In this document: positions 39,566 to 48,178 of the stretch, piece by piece
How the letters are laid out: every line of letters starts with the position of its first letter
Position numbering within the stretch: position 1 is the stretch's first letter
Assembly (NCBI GenBank): GCA_937625935.1
Contig: OW569388.1
Span: 310,001-374,000, forward strand
Direction: 5' to 3'
DNA length: 64,000 bases
Origin: Tetramitus jugosus
Lineage: Eukaryota > Heterolobosea > Eutetramitea > Acrasida > Vahlkampfiidae
Position numbers and translations under genes: made by a program
Notes under the pieces: generated by a model
Databases searched by the model: none
What the model was told of the DNA's origin: nothing
The model's input: only the letters and a program-made list of their open reading frames with translations

Positions 39566-39970
39566 TTACACAAGGATAACAAGTTGGAACAAACCTGCAA
39601 TCAACAATGTAACGATAGATGCTGTAATCTTACTCGTACCAGAACCTTGGTACACTGGGAGTGTTGGAAATCTAAGACCAGCAGTTTTCAAAGTCCTCTC
39701 CAACTTCTTTAGATGAGCCATCATTTCAGAATAGCACATTCTACTCATACAGCTGTCAAGATCATACATTGCTGCTTCTAAATATAACATGTTGCATTTG
39801 TTGATAGCACAAGCATGCGCCAAACCTACCTCAGCAATATATCTTGAACCAGTAGCAGAACGATAGACACAAATTCCTTGTTCAGCTCCAGCATTACATG
39901 CACATACAGCTCTATGATCATTGCAATCAGATGTAGTTGCACACATAGTTGAAGGTACTTGTAGAGCTTG
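39566..39970 (-). pseudogene. Cys-rich GPI-type protein, 5' end lost
   Basis: The frame has an ATG at 39946 (126 residues) but stays open upstream to about 39970, where LINE-derived sequence begins. There is no signal peptide, so the gene is probably truncated. It has ten cysteines, including CATTSDCND and CACNAGAEQGIC, and a spacer of helices (MCYSEMMAHLKKLERTL). The C-terminal tail is hydrophobic after a Gly/Ser site (GSGTSKITASIVTLLIAGLF), typical of GPI-anchored proteins. The family is unknown. It could still be an intact short gene if the start at 39946 is used. Confidence 0.5.
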
Positions 39971-39973
39971 GAC

Positions 39974-40225
39974 GACTATGTGTTTATGTGGGAGGTCCGA
40001 CCACGAAACGTCAAAAGATCTGCAGAGGGGCTTGAAGGTCTGATGGGAAAAGAGTAAGACTTTAGGGAGGATTATCGGGAGGAGCTGAAGCTTAGAGGAC
40101 GCAAGAAGAAGGAAGCAGAGAAAAGGATGAAGGGAATCGTCGACTCAACCAAACGTGCCTGCATTAAGGCACAAGGTGTATATCAATTTGTTGTGAAGAG
40201 AAATGAAACACCGTATTAAAAACAA
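39974..40225 (+). mobile_element. LINE ORF2 3'-end remnant
   Basis: A plus-strand frame with one internal TAA (40055-40057) reads DYVFMWEVRPRNVKRSAEGL, then after the stop REDYREELKLRGRKKKEAEK and RMKGIVDSTKRACIKAQG. It parallels the last 80 residues of the ORF2 ending at 33021 (VWFDEVRLKEGK, SSRELLQGMMG, KKAKTYVNSVKRRCLK). It ends ccgtattaaaaac, the same 3' signature as the other copies. It is too diverged to be a copy of the element at 27824. Confidence 0.6.
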
Positions 40226-40270
40226 ATTAACGGAGAACTACGTTTTATTGAACCACACATACTCGGGCTG

Positions 40271-41281
40271 TCAACTCACGATGCATCTGGTCTTTGTTTT
40301 TGATCGTTCTAGAACTGACTGTCGATAGCATGAGTAAAACCTTCTCAACAAGAGATCAGACATGGCAGCTAGGTTGTCATGAGTGAATTCAAAATACTCC
40401 AAAGGCAAAATGTTGAATGATTGAGTACAATCCTTGAGGAACATCTGGATTGAGATTGGTGCATCTTGTGACCAAATTCCAACACCAACAATCAATACGC
40501 CTTGGCAAACACCTGACGATTCGAGCTTGAACATGGGTTTAGCTCTTTTGAGTACGGCTAAAGCCCTCGATAAAGAGTTTGAACGATAGTAGCTACAACA
40601 TGATTGAGTGGTAGAATACGTGTCTTCGTTCCACGCATCTCTCGAGTCTACTGTAACCACCATGCAATGACTCCCACGATAATACATTCTCGAAATATCT
40701 TGAGGTCGCTCCGTTTGAAATCGTCCTGGACCACTCGTCCATATTTGAAAAACCATGTCAGTTATATCTGTCTGTCTGGATGCCATAGATAAGATCAAGA
40801 AATCACGTAATGGTCGAGTAAACTGGCCAACCGTTGGTATCACGAGCGTTTTGGTCACTAGGGCATCAACCACTGGTTCGTTCAACGAGAAATCGGGCAC
40901 TAAGAACAGTACCTTTAATATCACATACTCGTCTTCCACGAACCCGTGCATTACTCTTTCAAATGGAAGACAATGATAAAAACGTATCCAGTGACACATG
41001 TATTCTCTCATTTCATCACAAGAACAACCACAATTTGGATCCACAAGCGCATCCGAAGTCATTCGAGCTTCTCTGTCCAGTTCCAATATTGATCCCAAAT
41101 TCATTTGTTCGACAAGGGCAGAAAAATCTCTATTGATAAGTTCTTGCCAGAGAGATGAACTGCGGTTCATGTGGTCATACGCAGTGCGATTCGTTTGACA
41201 ATAGTGAACCATATCAGTCACTGGAAGAAAAAGCAAAATCTGGTTCAGTTCGTCCCAGCTCACACCCGTAATCCTCAACAT
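40271..41281 (-). CDS. F-box protein fused to a degenerate Rab-type GTPase fold
   Basis: 336 residues from the ATG at 41281; the frame extends to 41353 without another ATG. Residues 5-55 are an F-box (WDELNQILLFLPVTDMVHYC, then LWQELINRDF), which recruits Skp1 in SCF ubiquitin ligases. From about 120 the sequence follows a Rab: VILKVLFLV at the first strand, IPTVGQF at the G2 region, TDMVFQIWTSGPGRFQTE at G3, MYYRGSHCMVVTVDSRD after it, VLIVGVGIWSQD at G4 and LEYFEFTHDNLAAM at G5. The nucleotide-binding residues are replaced: no GxxxxGKS/T, WTSGPG instead of WDTAGQ, and no NKxD. It is thus a predicted pseudo-GTPase, perhaps a substrate-recognition module. The gene is divergent from an RCC1 gene across an inverted repeat. 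Confidence 0.82.
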   Translation of the reverse strand: MLRITGVSWDELNQILLFLPVTDMVHYCQTNRTAYDHMNRSSSLWQELINRDFSALVEQMNLGSILELDREARMTSDALVDPNCGCSCDEMREYMCHWIRFYHCLPFERVMHGFVEDEYVILKVLFLVPDFSLNEPVVDALVTKTLVIPTVGQFTRPLRDFLILSMASRQTDITDMVFQIWTSGPGRFQTERPQDISRMYYRGSHCMVVTVDSRDAWNEDTYSTTQSCCSYYRSNSLSRALAVLKRAKPMFKLESSGVCQGVLIVGVGIWSQDAPISIQMFLKDCTQSFNILPLEYFEFTHDNLAAMSDLLLRRFYSCYRQSVLERSKTKTRCIVS

Positions 41282-41308
41282 TTTCAGTCTTGTTGTTTTT
41301 CTGGGCAC

Positions 41309-41427
41309 TGAAAAATTCCCAAATTCCACTTTCTTTCTCCCGAGATCTTCCAACTGAAAAGTTCGTCATTCCAAGTTTCTCAACAACAAAACAACCATTG
41401 ATCCAAGTGGAATTTGGGAATTTTTCA
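41309..41427. promoter_or_regulatory. Inverted repeat in a divergent promoter
   Basis: 41309-41331 and 41405-41427 are exact reverse complements over 23 bases (core aaattccc...gggaattt), spaced 73 bp. They lie between the start codons of the F-box gene (41281) and the RCC1 gene (41452). A symmetric pair of binding sites serving both genes, or a transcript hairpin, would explain it. Confidence 0.65.
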
Positions 41428-41451
41428 CAACGACAAGTAAAGTCACACAAC

Positions 41452-42873
41452 ATGGGCACAGCAGCTTCTAACATCAATTATAGTCCCTACTATTCCTCGC
41501 CGGCCTATAGTACAACTACGACCCAACTACGACAATCATCTGATGATGATGAAACTGTCAATTTCTCCAGTGACAATATTCTTGGATTTGGAAACAATGC
41601 CAAGGGTCAACTCGGTCTGGGTGATGATCTTGTTCAGTCAAGTCTTCGAGGTGTACACTCGGTACAGTACCATCATGTGAATCGAGAGGTCAATCTGGTG
41701 GCTACAGGTGGTTACTTTACAATACTGGTGACTGGAACAAGGAATCAGCAAATGTTTGTCTGCGGAGAGAACAGTTATGGTCAATTGTTTATGAACCCAG
41801 AAACAGTGACAAAATTGACAACGTTTTCAGAGTTGGATGCGTCGCAACATCCTTGGTTGAAGCGAGGTGTTCGTGCCATTGGATGCGGTAGAACATGTAC
41901 TATTCTTGTCACCATGGACCATCGTATTGTGAGTGTTGGGTCGAATTATGATGGTCAACTCGGTAGAACCGATTGTACTGCGGCTTTTGAGTGCAGTGAG
42001 CCACTAGGAGATGGATCTCTGGAATTTGTAAAGGTGGCTTGTGGTATGAGGCACTCACTATTGTTGACAAGTGATGGAAGAGTGTTGTGCGCAGGGTCCA
42101 AGGGTTATTGCTCCACTGTTCCAGTAGGCAAAGCAGTGCCTGGATATGATGGTTGGAGATTTTTCCAGGATTTCGATTTGCCAAGGGATGGTTCTCCAGC
42201 TGCAAACAGCATCCAACCCACGGTTTTCGACCGATTCTTGAAGGGCCGTTCTTCGAGGAGTCCGAAGAGTGTGACAGATATTGCATGTGGTTTGTACTTT
42301 TCTGCCTTTTTGGTTGATAATCGTCAAGTATACGTATGTGGGTTCAATCGCGCAGGTGGACCCCAAAACAATACTCCAACATTGCTGTTCGATGCAACAA
42401 CTGTTGGCTCTCAAGGTATCAAGTGTATGACTTGTGCAGGTAGAACTCTTGTGGTTCTTACAGAGGAAGCCGAAGTGTACATTCATGGTGAAGCACTAGC
42501 TTTCAATCACGAGTATCAAACAATGACACACGTCTCCTATTCTTCACTCGGCATTCCACCCATTGATATTCGTTTGATTGCTGGTGGTGAACAACACATG
42601 ATTTTTGTGACCTCCCAAAACCATGTTTATGTGTGTGGCACGAACTCCTTTGGTCAACTGGGAGAGAACGTTTATACGACACAACACTTGGCCATTGGTC
42701 CATTGCGCGACATTAATCATAAGCTTGAACTTCATCGGAGAGAAGTGTTCCATGTGTGTTGTGGTGCCTACTTTACTCTTGTTGTATTGAAACGTCCGGT
42801 CAAGAATGAAAGACTGTGGACGTATTGTCTGAAACAACAACTCACCGAAGTTGAAGTTTTCACACAGCACTAG
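41452..42873 (+). CDS. RCC1-repeat protein
   Basis: 473 residues from the ATG at 41452. The N-terminus MGTAASNINYS fits an N-myristoylation signal, suggesting membrane association rather than a nuclear role. RCC1 blades are visible throughout: ILGFGNNAKGQLGLGDD, MFVCGENSYGQLF, RIVSVGSNYDGQLGRTD, GRVLCAGSKGYCS, QVYVCGFNRAGGP and HVYVCGTNSFGQLGEN, each followed by a VACGMRHSLLLT-type strand. This makes about seven blades, a full propeller. There is no Ran-GEF-specific feature I can point to. The single-exon gene lies divergent from the F-box gene and converges with a small basic gene 33 bp away. Confidence 0.92.
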   Translation: MGTAASNINYSPYYSSPAYSTTTTQLRQSSDDDETVNFSSDNILGFGNNAKGQLGLGDDLVQSSLRGVHSVQYHHVNREVNLVATGGYFTILVTGTRNQQMFVCGENSYGQLFMNPETVTKLTTFSELDASQHPWLKRGVRAIGCGRTCTILVTMDHRIVSVGSNYDGQLGRTDCTAAFECSEPLGDGSLEFVKVACGMRHSLLLTSDGRVLCAGSKGYCSTVPVGKAVPGYDGWRFFQDFDLPRDGSPAANSIQPTVFDRFLKGRSSRSPKSVTDIACGLYFSAFLVDNRQVYVCGFNRAGGPQNNTPTLLFDATTVGSQGIKCMTCAGRTLVVLTEEAEVYIHGEALAFNHEYQTMTHVSYSSLGIPPIDIRLIAGGEQHMIFVTSQNHVYVCGTNSFGQLGENVYTTQHLAIGPLRDINHKLELHRREVFHVCCGAYFTLVVLKRPVKNERLWTYCLKQQLTEVEVFTQH

Positions 42874-42906
42874 AAACAACTGTGTTGGTGATTGACGTCT
42901 GAGAGA

Positions 42907-43089
42907 TTAGTTTCGGAAACCATACGGCCTGAGATAAAAATCTCTGGTCTTTATTCCTTTCTTCCCATCTCCTTCCTTTTGGTGAAGATGCAGGACTCGC
43001 GGCTTTTCTTTGATTTGACCACGTTTGTATCGAGATATCGGAATTTTATTGTCTAATCGTTGGTGACGTCTCTTGCATTTTGCTGACAT
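42907..43089 (-). CDS. Small very basic protein, 60 residues
   Basis: MSAKCKRRHQRLDNKIP opens a 60-residue frame with about one third Lys/Arg, ending KTRDFYLRPYGFRN. Its stop lies 33 bp from that of the convergent RCC1 gene, the same tight spacing as the first gene pair of this window. The 307 bp before its start, shared with the cyclin gene, look like a divergent promoter. Composition suggests a ribosomal or nucleolar protein, but I do not recognise it. Whether it has further exons is unknown. Confidence 0.5.
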   Translation of the reverse strand: MSAKCKRRHQRLDNKIPISRYKRGQIKEKPRVLHLHQKEGDGKKGIKTRDFYLRPYGFRN

Positions 43090-43396
43090 CGCAAATTACT
43101 AATCTGGAACGTTCCACCAAAAAGAATTGGGCTTTTCGCTGTTCTAGCGTCGGGTCATCGCGAGCGCACATGGAAAATAACCAGAGGGGCTTTGAAGCTG
43201 AGCTACCTTTCAATCTTTGCATAAAAACCCAACAGCCACACTACCACCTTTCCTCCCAACAACAAAAACCAACCACCACCACTCATCACCCACACTCACT
43301 CACAACCACTCACCCATAACCATAACCCTATCATCCTATCTTACCATCCAAAAGCTAAAGCTAAAACTATTACTTTCACACAACCAACACTCAAAC
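43090..43396. promoter_or_regulatory. Divergent promoter region
   Basis: 307 bp between the small basic gene (minus) and the cyclin gene (plus). A TGACGTC-like site lies near 43060, inside the small gene. A long C/A-rich stretch (43240-43380) precedes the cyclin ATG and is probably its 5' UTR. No RNA gene is seen. Confidence 0.4.
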
Positions 43397-44504
43397 ATGC
43401 ACTCCAAAAATAATCAACAACAACTAGAACTAGAGCAACAACAACAGCAACAACATAAAGAACGTGCTCTGAAACAATTACATTATCAGATGGCACAAGA
43501 ACAACATGAAGAAGAGATTTCACGGAGAGAGCTATACCATGCGAATCAACACTTGTTGAAACATGGATATTTTGGAATGACTCAATATGAATTTTTTTAC
43601 ACATTTGTGTGTTCACTGTTGGAAGTGGCTGGACAAGGTGATGAAACTCAAAAATTGATACACAATAACAACAAGAAGAAGAAGAGCACGGTAGCAAAAT
43701 TGTTCACTTGTACGGATTGGGAGACGATTGATCTTTTCACCTATGCGGAAAGGTAAGATTTTGTCCATTTTTCACCAAAGATTTTTTTTACGGTGTCGCG
43801 CATTTTTTCGTTTCCGCGGAATAATGCTTTGACCCAAAATATCCGTAGTGACGTGAACCGTTTTCTAACCCGAATACCAAAAATAATTTCTCCTCTACTA
43901 CAGAATATCCAGGTTTAGCTTTTGCGGACCAGAAATTTACGTGGCATCTCTCATTTACATTGATCGCCTCATGATGGCCAATTTTGAGGTTAGCTCTCAA
44001 ACGATTCACAAGATTCTGCTCACAAGCATTGTCATTGCAAGCAAGTTCTTTGATGAAAAATACTTTGACAATGTCTACTTTGCTAGAGTAGGTGGTGTCT
44101 CAACCAAGGAGTTCAATCGATTGGAAATTGAGTTTTTAAAGCTCATTGACTATCGATTGCACATTTTGCCTCATGAGTTTACACAGTACACTGACTCTCT
44201 GTTGCATCTATTGTCATTGATTATCAATAACAGTAACAATAACAACAACAATAATGCATCACATAGTGAGTCAGAAAGTGTCTCTACTGATCATGATACT
44301 GATGAACAAGAAAATGGCAGTCATCATTCAGCTGGAGAAGAAGAATCAGAAGAGATTGCTGATGACTCTGAACACACAAGTGATGAATATGACTATTTTA
44401 CAAGCAATGAGGAAGAAGAAGAAGAAGTGGATCATGACGGCTATTATCATCATCATCACTCGACAACACAAGAACAACAGCACAATTTTGTTTTTGCGTG
44501 CTAA
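43397..44504 (+). CDS. PHO80-like (P/U-type) cyclin, two exons
   Basis: Exons 43397-43752 and 43904-44504 join in frame across a 151-nt intron (gtaaga ... ctctactacag), giving 318 residues. After a Gln-rich N-terminus, the cyclin box spans about 95-215: FTYAER|ISRFSFCGPEIYVA, SLIYIDRLMM, HKILLTSIVIASKFFDEKYF, NVYFARVGGVSTKEFNRLEI and FLKLIDYRLHILPHEF. The YIDR, ASKFFDE and GGVS..E(F/L)N(R/K)LE motifs are those of PHO80-type cyclins, which activate CDK5/PHO85-type kinases in nutrient and polarity signalling. The last 85 residues are Asn, Glu and His rich. The intron is secured by continuity of the cyclin box. Confidence 0.92.
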
Positions 44505-44731
44505 GTTTTTTGTTAGATTTATACACTAGGCTCCACTTAAGATCACGTGAAAGAAACACTTGCGCGATAAGTTCTCTCTAAGGCGAATGTGTGTTCTCGT
44601 TTTGAATACTCACGTGAAATGTACTTTAGATGTTCCACAATCATCCCTCCACAATAAATACTCTTGCTAGGTTTTTGATTGATTGAGCGTTGGTCTTTTT
44701 GATGGTTGTACAAATTTTATTTCCTTTGTTG

Positions 44732-46690
44732 TTAGAGTTGACTGTCTGGCATTTCTTCGTCATCTTCATCTTCGTCTGCTTCTTCCAGCATTCTTCGTTC
44801 CTCTTCGGTGAGATTCTCCAGGTCAATGTCATCCGTCAGGAGATCATCATCGTTATCTTCCATGAGTTCTTCTTCGTCACCGCCCTCTTCGTCTTCCTCT
44901 GGCATATCATTTTCGACATCATCTTCGTCGACATCAAACTCGTATGATACATTGCTCACTGCACTTGGCAATTCTGCTTCATCAGCACCTAGCATAAATC
45001 CTTCCTTTTCAGCACGAGCTTTGTACACCTTCTCGAACCAAAGATCCGTTCCTGATTTGGAAGCGCCATCCACCGGACCGAGCTTCACTTCCTTGTCCTT
45101 TTGTAACAGTGCTTGCTGATAAAACTTTTGAACGTCATCGATAAATTTGTCTGCCTTTGCTTCGTGCTCAAAAGTTTGCCACTCGTCATGCAGTCCCTTG
45201 GCAGGAGTAGGTTGTTGATACGTCATCTGAGCATTGAGTCGACTAGAGTACTGCACGATATAGTACGGCAACACCAATTCAGTGTTTGTAACGGTAAAGG
45301 AGGTGAATTGGTTCACTTGATGTGGAGCGAGAACGAGCGACAGAATCAACTTTTGGTTCTCACCATTCTTGATGTGCGAAGACACTTGAGATGGCTCATA
45401 AAAGAAATTGATTGGCTTGTTTCTATCGTATCCCTCTCTAGCAATACGCAACAAGTTATCGTCTGAATCATCAGCAATAGGAGCAAATGCCAGTATAGGC
45501 TTAAAATCCTTGAATTTCTTCTTGGCCTCAAATGCCATCTGTGCTCTGTTTCTTTCGAACCGATGAATCAAGTCGGGAGACACAATGTACTTGACTTCAG
45601 TTACCGTGTGACTTGATTTGTTCACGAGCAGACGATGGAACTCTGATTCGGCCACTCTGAAATGAATATGTGAAACTTCATTTGCAAATGTTCGTTCAGG
45701 CTTGAACGTGAACAGTCTAAATTCTTCATTCTGAATGGCTTCGTACTCACCGGCCAAGAACAATCGATTCGATGTCATTTCATCTTCATCTATATTCTTG
45801 ATACCTGATGTGAGATGAGACAACACTTGATGAGAATCTCTGTGCATTTGAACAGTTTTGTTCAGTTTGTCAATGGCTAGCTTCTCCATGGCAATTTGAG
45901 AGCTAATAATCATCTTTCTAGTGTTCAACAGATTGGTTAATGATTCATTGTCAGTCGTCTGTTTTTTGTTGTTAAAAAAGTGTAAGGTAATATCAGGCAA
46001 CAGTTGATTCTCTTCATTCTTCTGTTGCTGTTGCGAGGAAGCAGAAGAAGTATTCTTGACCTTTTTCTTGATCATTTTCTTGATTTTTCGTGTGGGAATG
46101 CTTGGTCTCATAGGAAGCTTTCCACCAGACAGCAGAGTTTCCAATGCTGTAGCTTCATCTCCGCCGCAGCAAATGAGAGCTTCCCTGATTTTTGTTTCAT
46201 GGACATCAGTCAGGATCCCCTTGATGGATCGAAGCTTGTTCTCATAGCCACGAACATTGTCTCTAATGTAACCTTCAATGTCCTCCTCTTCCACTTCAAT
46301 CTCCTCTTCCACAAACTCAATTCGAATACCGCCTCCGCTATTGTCTTTCGTCTGATTGTCCGCAGTAGTCGTAGTAAAACCGGAGAAAAGATTGGCGAGT
46401 AATCCCGAATTTTTGTTCGTTGTAGGGGGAACTGTTGTAGTCGTAGCTCCGACAGAGACGTTGTCGTGTTGTGATTCGTTGATGGACCTTGTGACAAACT
46501 TGCTTCGTGCAATGTCCAAGTCACGTTCCATCAAACACTTTAGTTTGACTGATTCTGTTCGAGAGAGTAATCTTGTCAATTCATCCAAGTCGGAACTTGA
46601 AAATTGACTCAGTATATCTTGATGCTGTAGTGTGTGACGTGTTACATGTTGGTTGGTACTGCTCGTACTACTAGCGACAGAGGTACTCAT
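44732..46690 (-). CDS. Acidic protein with CUE/UBA-like and PARP-like segments
   Basis: 652 residues. Near 155-190 a helical stretch (IKGILTDVHETKIREALICC, ATALETLLSGG) has CUE/UBA spacing and could bind ubiquitin. Residues about 355-495 follow the shape of a PARP catalytic fold: VTEVKYIVSPDLIHRFERNR, then ILAFAPIADDSDDNLLRIAR with EGYDRNKPINFFYEPSQV, ILSLVLAPHQV and LVLPYYIVQYSS. The HG-type histidine is absent (FAPIAD instead of LFHGTS) and no catalytic Tyr is obvious, so it would be inactive. The C-terminus is strongly acidic. The link to the PARP genes 5 kb away may be coincidence. Coding is certain; the PARP resemblance is tentative. Confidence 0.8.
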   Translation of the reverse strand: MSTSVASSTSSTNQHVTRHTLQHQDILSQFSSSDLDELTRLLSRTESVKLKCLMERDLDIARSKFVTRSINESQHDNVSVGATTTTVPPTTNKNSGLLANLFSGFTTTTADNQTKDNSGGGIRIEFVEEEIEVEEEDIEGYIRDNVRGYENKLRSIKGILTDVHETKIREALICCGGDEATALETLLSGGKLPMRPSIPTRKIKKMIKKKVKNTSSASSQQQQKNEENQLLPDITLHFFNNKKQTTDNESLTNLLNTRKMIISSQIAMEKLAIDKLNKTVQMHRDSHQVLSHLTSGIKNIDEDEMTSNRLFLAGEYEAIQNEEFRLFTFKPERTFANEVSHIHFRVAESEFHRLLVNKSSHTVTEVKYIVSPDLIHRFERNRAQMAFEAKKKFKDFKPILAFAPIADDSDDNLLRIAREGYDRNKPINFFYEPSQVSSHIKNGENQKLILSLVLAPHQVNQFTSFTVTNTELVLPYYIVQYSSRLNAQMTYQQPTPAKGLHDEWQTFEHEAKADKFIDDVQKFYQQALLQKDKEVKLGPVDGASKSGTDLWFEKVYKARAEKEGFMLGADEAELPSAVSNVSYEFDVDEDDVENDMPEEDEEGGDEEELMEDNDDDLLTDDIDLENLTEEERRMLEEADEDEDDEEMPDSQL

Positions 46691-47007
46691 TTTTTTTAGT
46701 TGTTGCCAATGTCTGTTTGTTCTGTTATTTGTTTATTTTCGCAATGTTCAAAGTGATGGTGCACTTTGCTTTTTGCCCTTCAGCAGCTACTTGTTCTTGT
46801 TGTTCGCATCGTGAACGAACAACACCAGAACTCCACATTTTTTTGACGTGGTCTGTTTTTACACTGGTGCGTCGCTGTTTCTGATCGAAAAATGTTCAAT
46901 TGTGAAAAATCACTCACACCACGTACGTTTCATGCTCATAGCTCAATTTGTGTCAATCCCATTGGATCATCGTCATTCGTTTACTCTTCTCATCAACGAC
47001 CATCGCA
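46691..47007. other. 317-bp intergenic region
   Basis: This is the promoter side of the acidic protein gene and the 3' side of the next minus-strand gene. No further gene or RNA is seen; a short plus-strand frame (46848-47057) is not protein-like. Confidence 0.4.
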
Positions 47008-47871
47008 TCACAGTAAAACTCCCTTGGCAAAGCTATGAGCACCAACAAATCCCTTGAAACCAATGTATTGTACATCGATATTGTTGCCTTCAGATCCAAT
47101 TCTAGATCCAGTCAAATGAATCGTAATGTACTTTCCCCATCGAGGCACTCTCAACGGTATCATTGTACAATAGTTTTTGTCTTGTAACGAAAACGTACAA
47201 CACCGATTCTCTTGACTCAAATCTCTCTCGTCATCCGTTTGATCATCATTATCACTCTCATCATCATCATTGTTACTACTATTGCGATCCAAATGACGCA
47301 AAGAATGATGAATATAAATAGATCCTGTACCAACAGGTGAAGTATAACCGAATTCTGGTGCTTTAATGAGCACATGAGTCAACACAAAGTGTTGTTCCTG
47401 TTCCTGCTGTTCTTGTCTCTGTTCTATATCATCCAAATTTTGATATTCAAATTCTTCATTTTCTTCTTCCATTTCTTCATCATTTTGTTCTTCTTCTTCT
47501 TCTTCTTGTTGTTGTTGTTCAGTATTCAATGTAGTTTGTGGTAATGGTTGTTGTTGTGGTTGATCACACAATAATTTTTCAATATCTAATCGAACAATCA
47601 TTTTCACATCCAGAGTACGACTCGTACAGTAGACGGAAGAGTCTGGTGCGAGTGCATTTTCAGCGGGATAGTCTCTACTGAATTGACCACCATTGGATGA
47701 GATGAGTTTCATGGGTAACCATACACATTGACTATGAGAAGGCATTCGTAAAGTACTACTACTACTACTACTGGTGGTAGTGGTAAGAGGTGGAGTGTGA
47801 AGGATCATGGGTGATGATGATTGATGATGATGACTAGTAGAGTTTGTTCTTGTGTTGTGAACAAGAGTCAT
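47008..47871 (-). CDS. Probable galactose-binding-fold protein with acidic insert
   Basis: 287 residues from the ATG at 47871; the frame runs further upstream but without ATG. After a Ser/Thr/His-rich start, WLPMKLISSNGGQFSRDYPA, NALAPDSSVYCTSR and VKMIVRLDI resemble the start of a discoidin- or DOC1-like jelly roll. A Gln/Glu-rich insert (about 110-165) follows, then FVLTHVLIKAPEFGYTSPVG, TGSIYIHHS, a second acidic insert, and WGKYITIHLTGSRIGSEGNN before DVQYIGFKGF. The closing IGFKG strand is typical of such domains. The ligand is unknown. The family call rests on strand pattern only. Confidence 0.72.
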   Translation of the reverse strand: MTLVHNTRTNSTSHHHQSSSPMILHTPPLTTTTSSSSSSTLRMPSHSQCVWLPMKLISSNGGQFSRDYPAENALAPDSSVYCTSRTLDVKMIVRLDIEKLLCDQPQQQPLPQTTLNTEQQQQEEEEEEQNDEEMEEENEEFEYQNLDDIEQRQEQQEQEQHFVLTHVLIKAPEFGYTSPVGTGSIYIHHSLRHLDRNSSNNDDDESDNDDQTDDERDLSQENRCCTFSLQDKNYCTMIPLRVPRWGKYITIHLTGSRIGSEGNNIDVQYIGFKGFVGAHSFAKGVLL

Positions 47872-48178
47872 AGTAGTGGAATGGTTGTTGTTGTTGGTTG
47901 TGATCAAACGAATTGCGTTCGTTGTGAGCTTGTCAGTTTTTTTTGGTGCACAGTGGAATGAAAAGAACGAGCTTGAAGAGTTTTTTTTGTCATCGGGGAT
48001 TTTCGAATGTTGATGGCGCGAAGAGAAATTCGTAGACGTATGGGTATTGAGCGACTTCTTGTCATGGGTCACATTTTGAGTTCTTTGCTAGTTCCCCTTC
48101 CTTGTTCTGTTTTCATGGGAGTCTAACATGTTTGATTCGTTGTTTGTTGTTTGATCAAACCAAACAAGCAAAATCTCC
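47872..48178. promoter_or_regulatory. Divergent promoter region
   Basis: 307 bp between the galactose-fold gene (minus) and the VIT/vWA gene (plus). It is open in the frame of the minus gene to 48087, so part could be coding if a non-ATG or spliced start is used. No motif is assignable. Confidence 0.4.
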
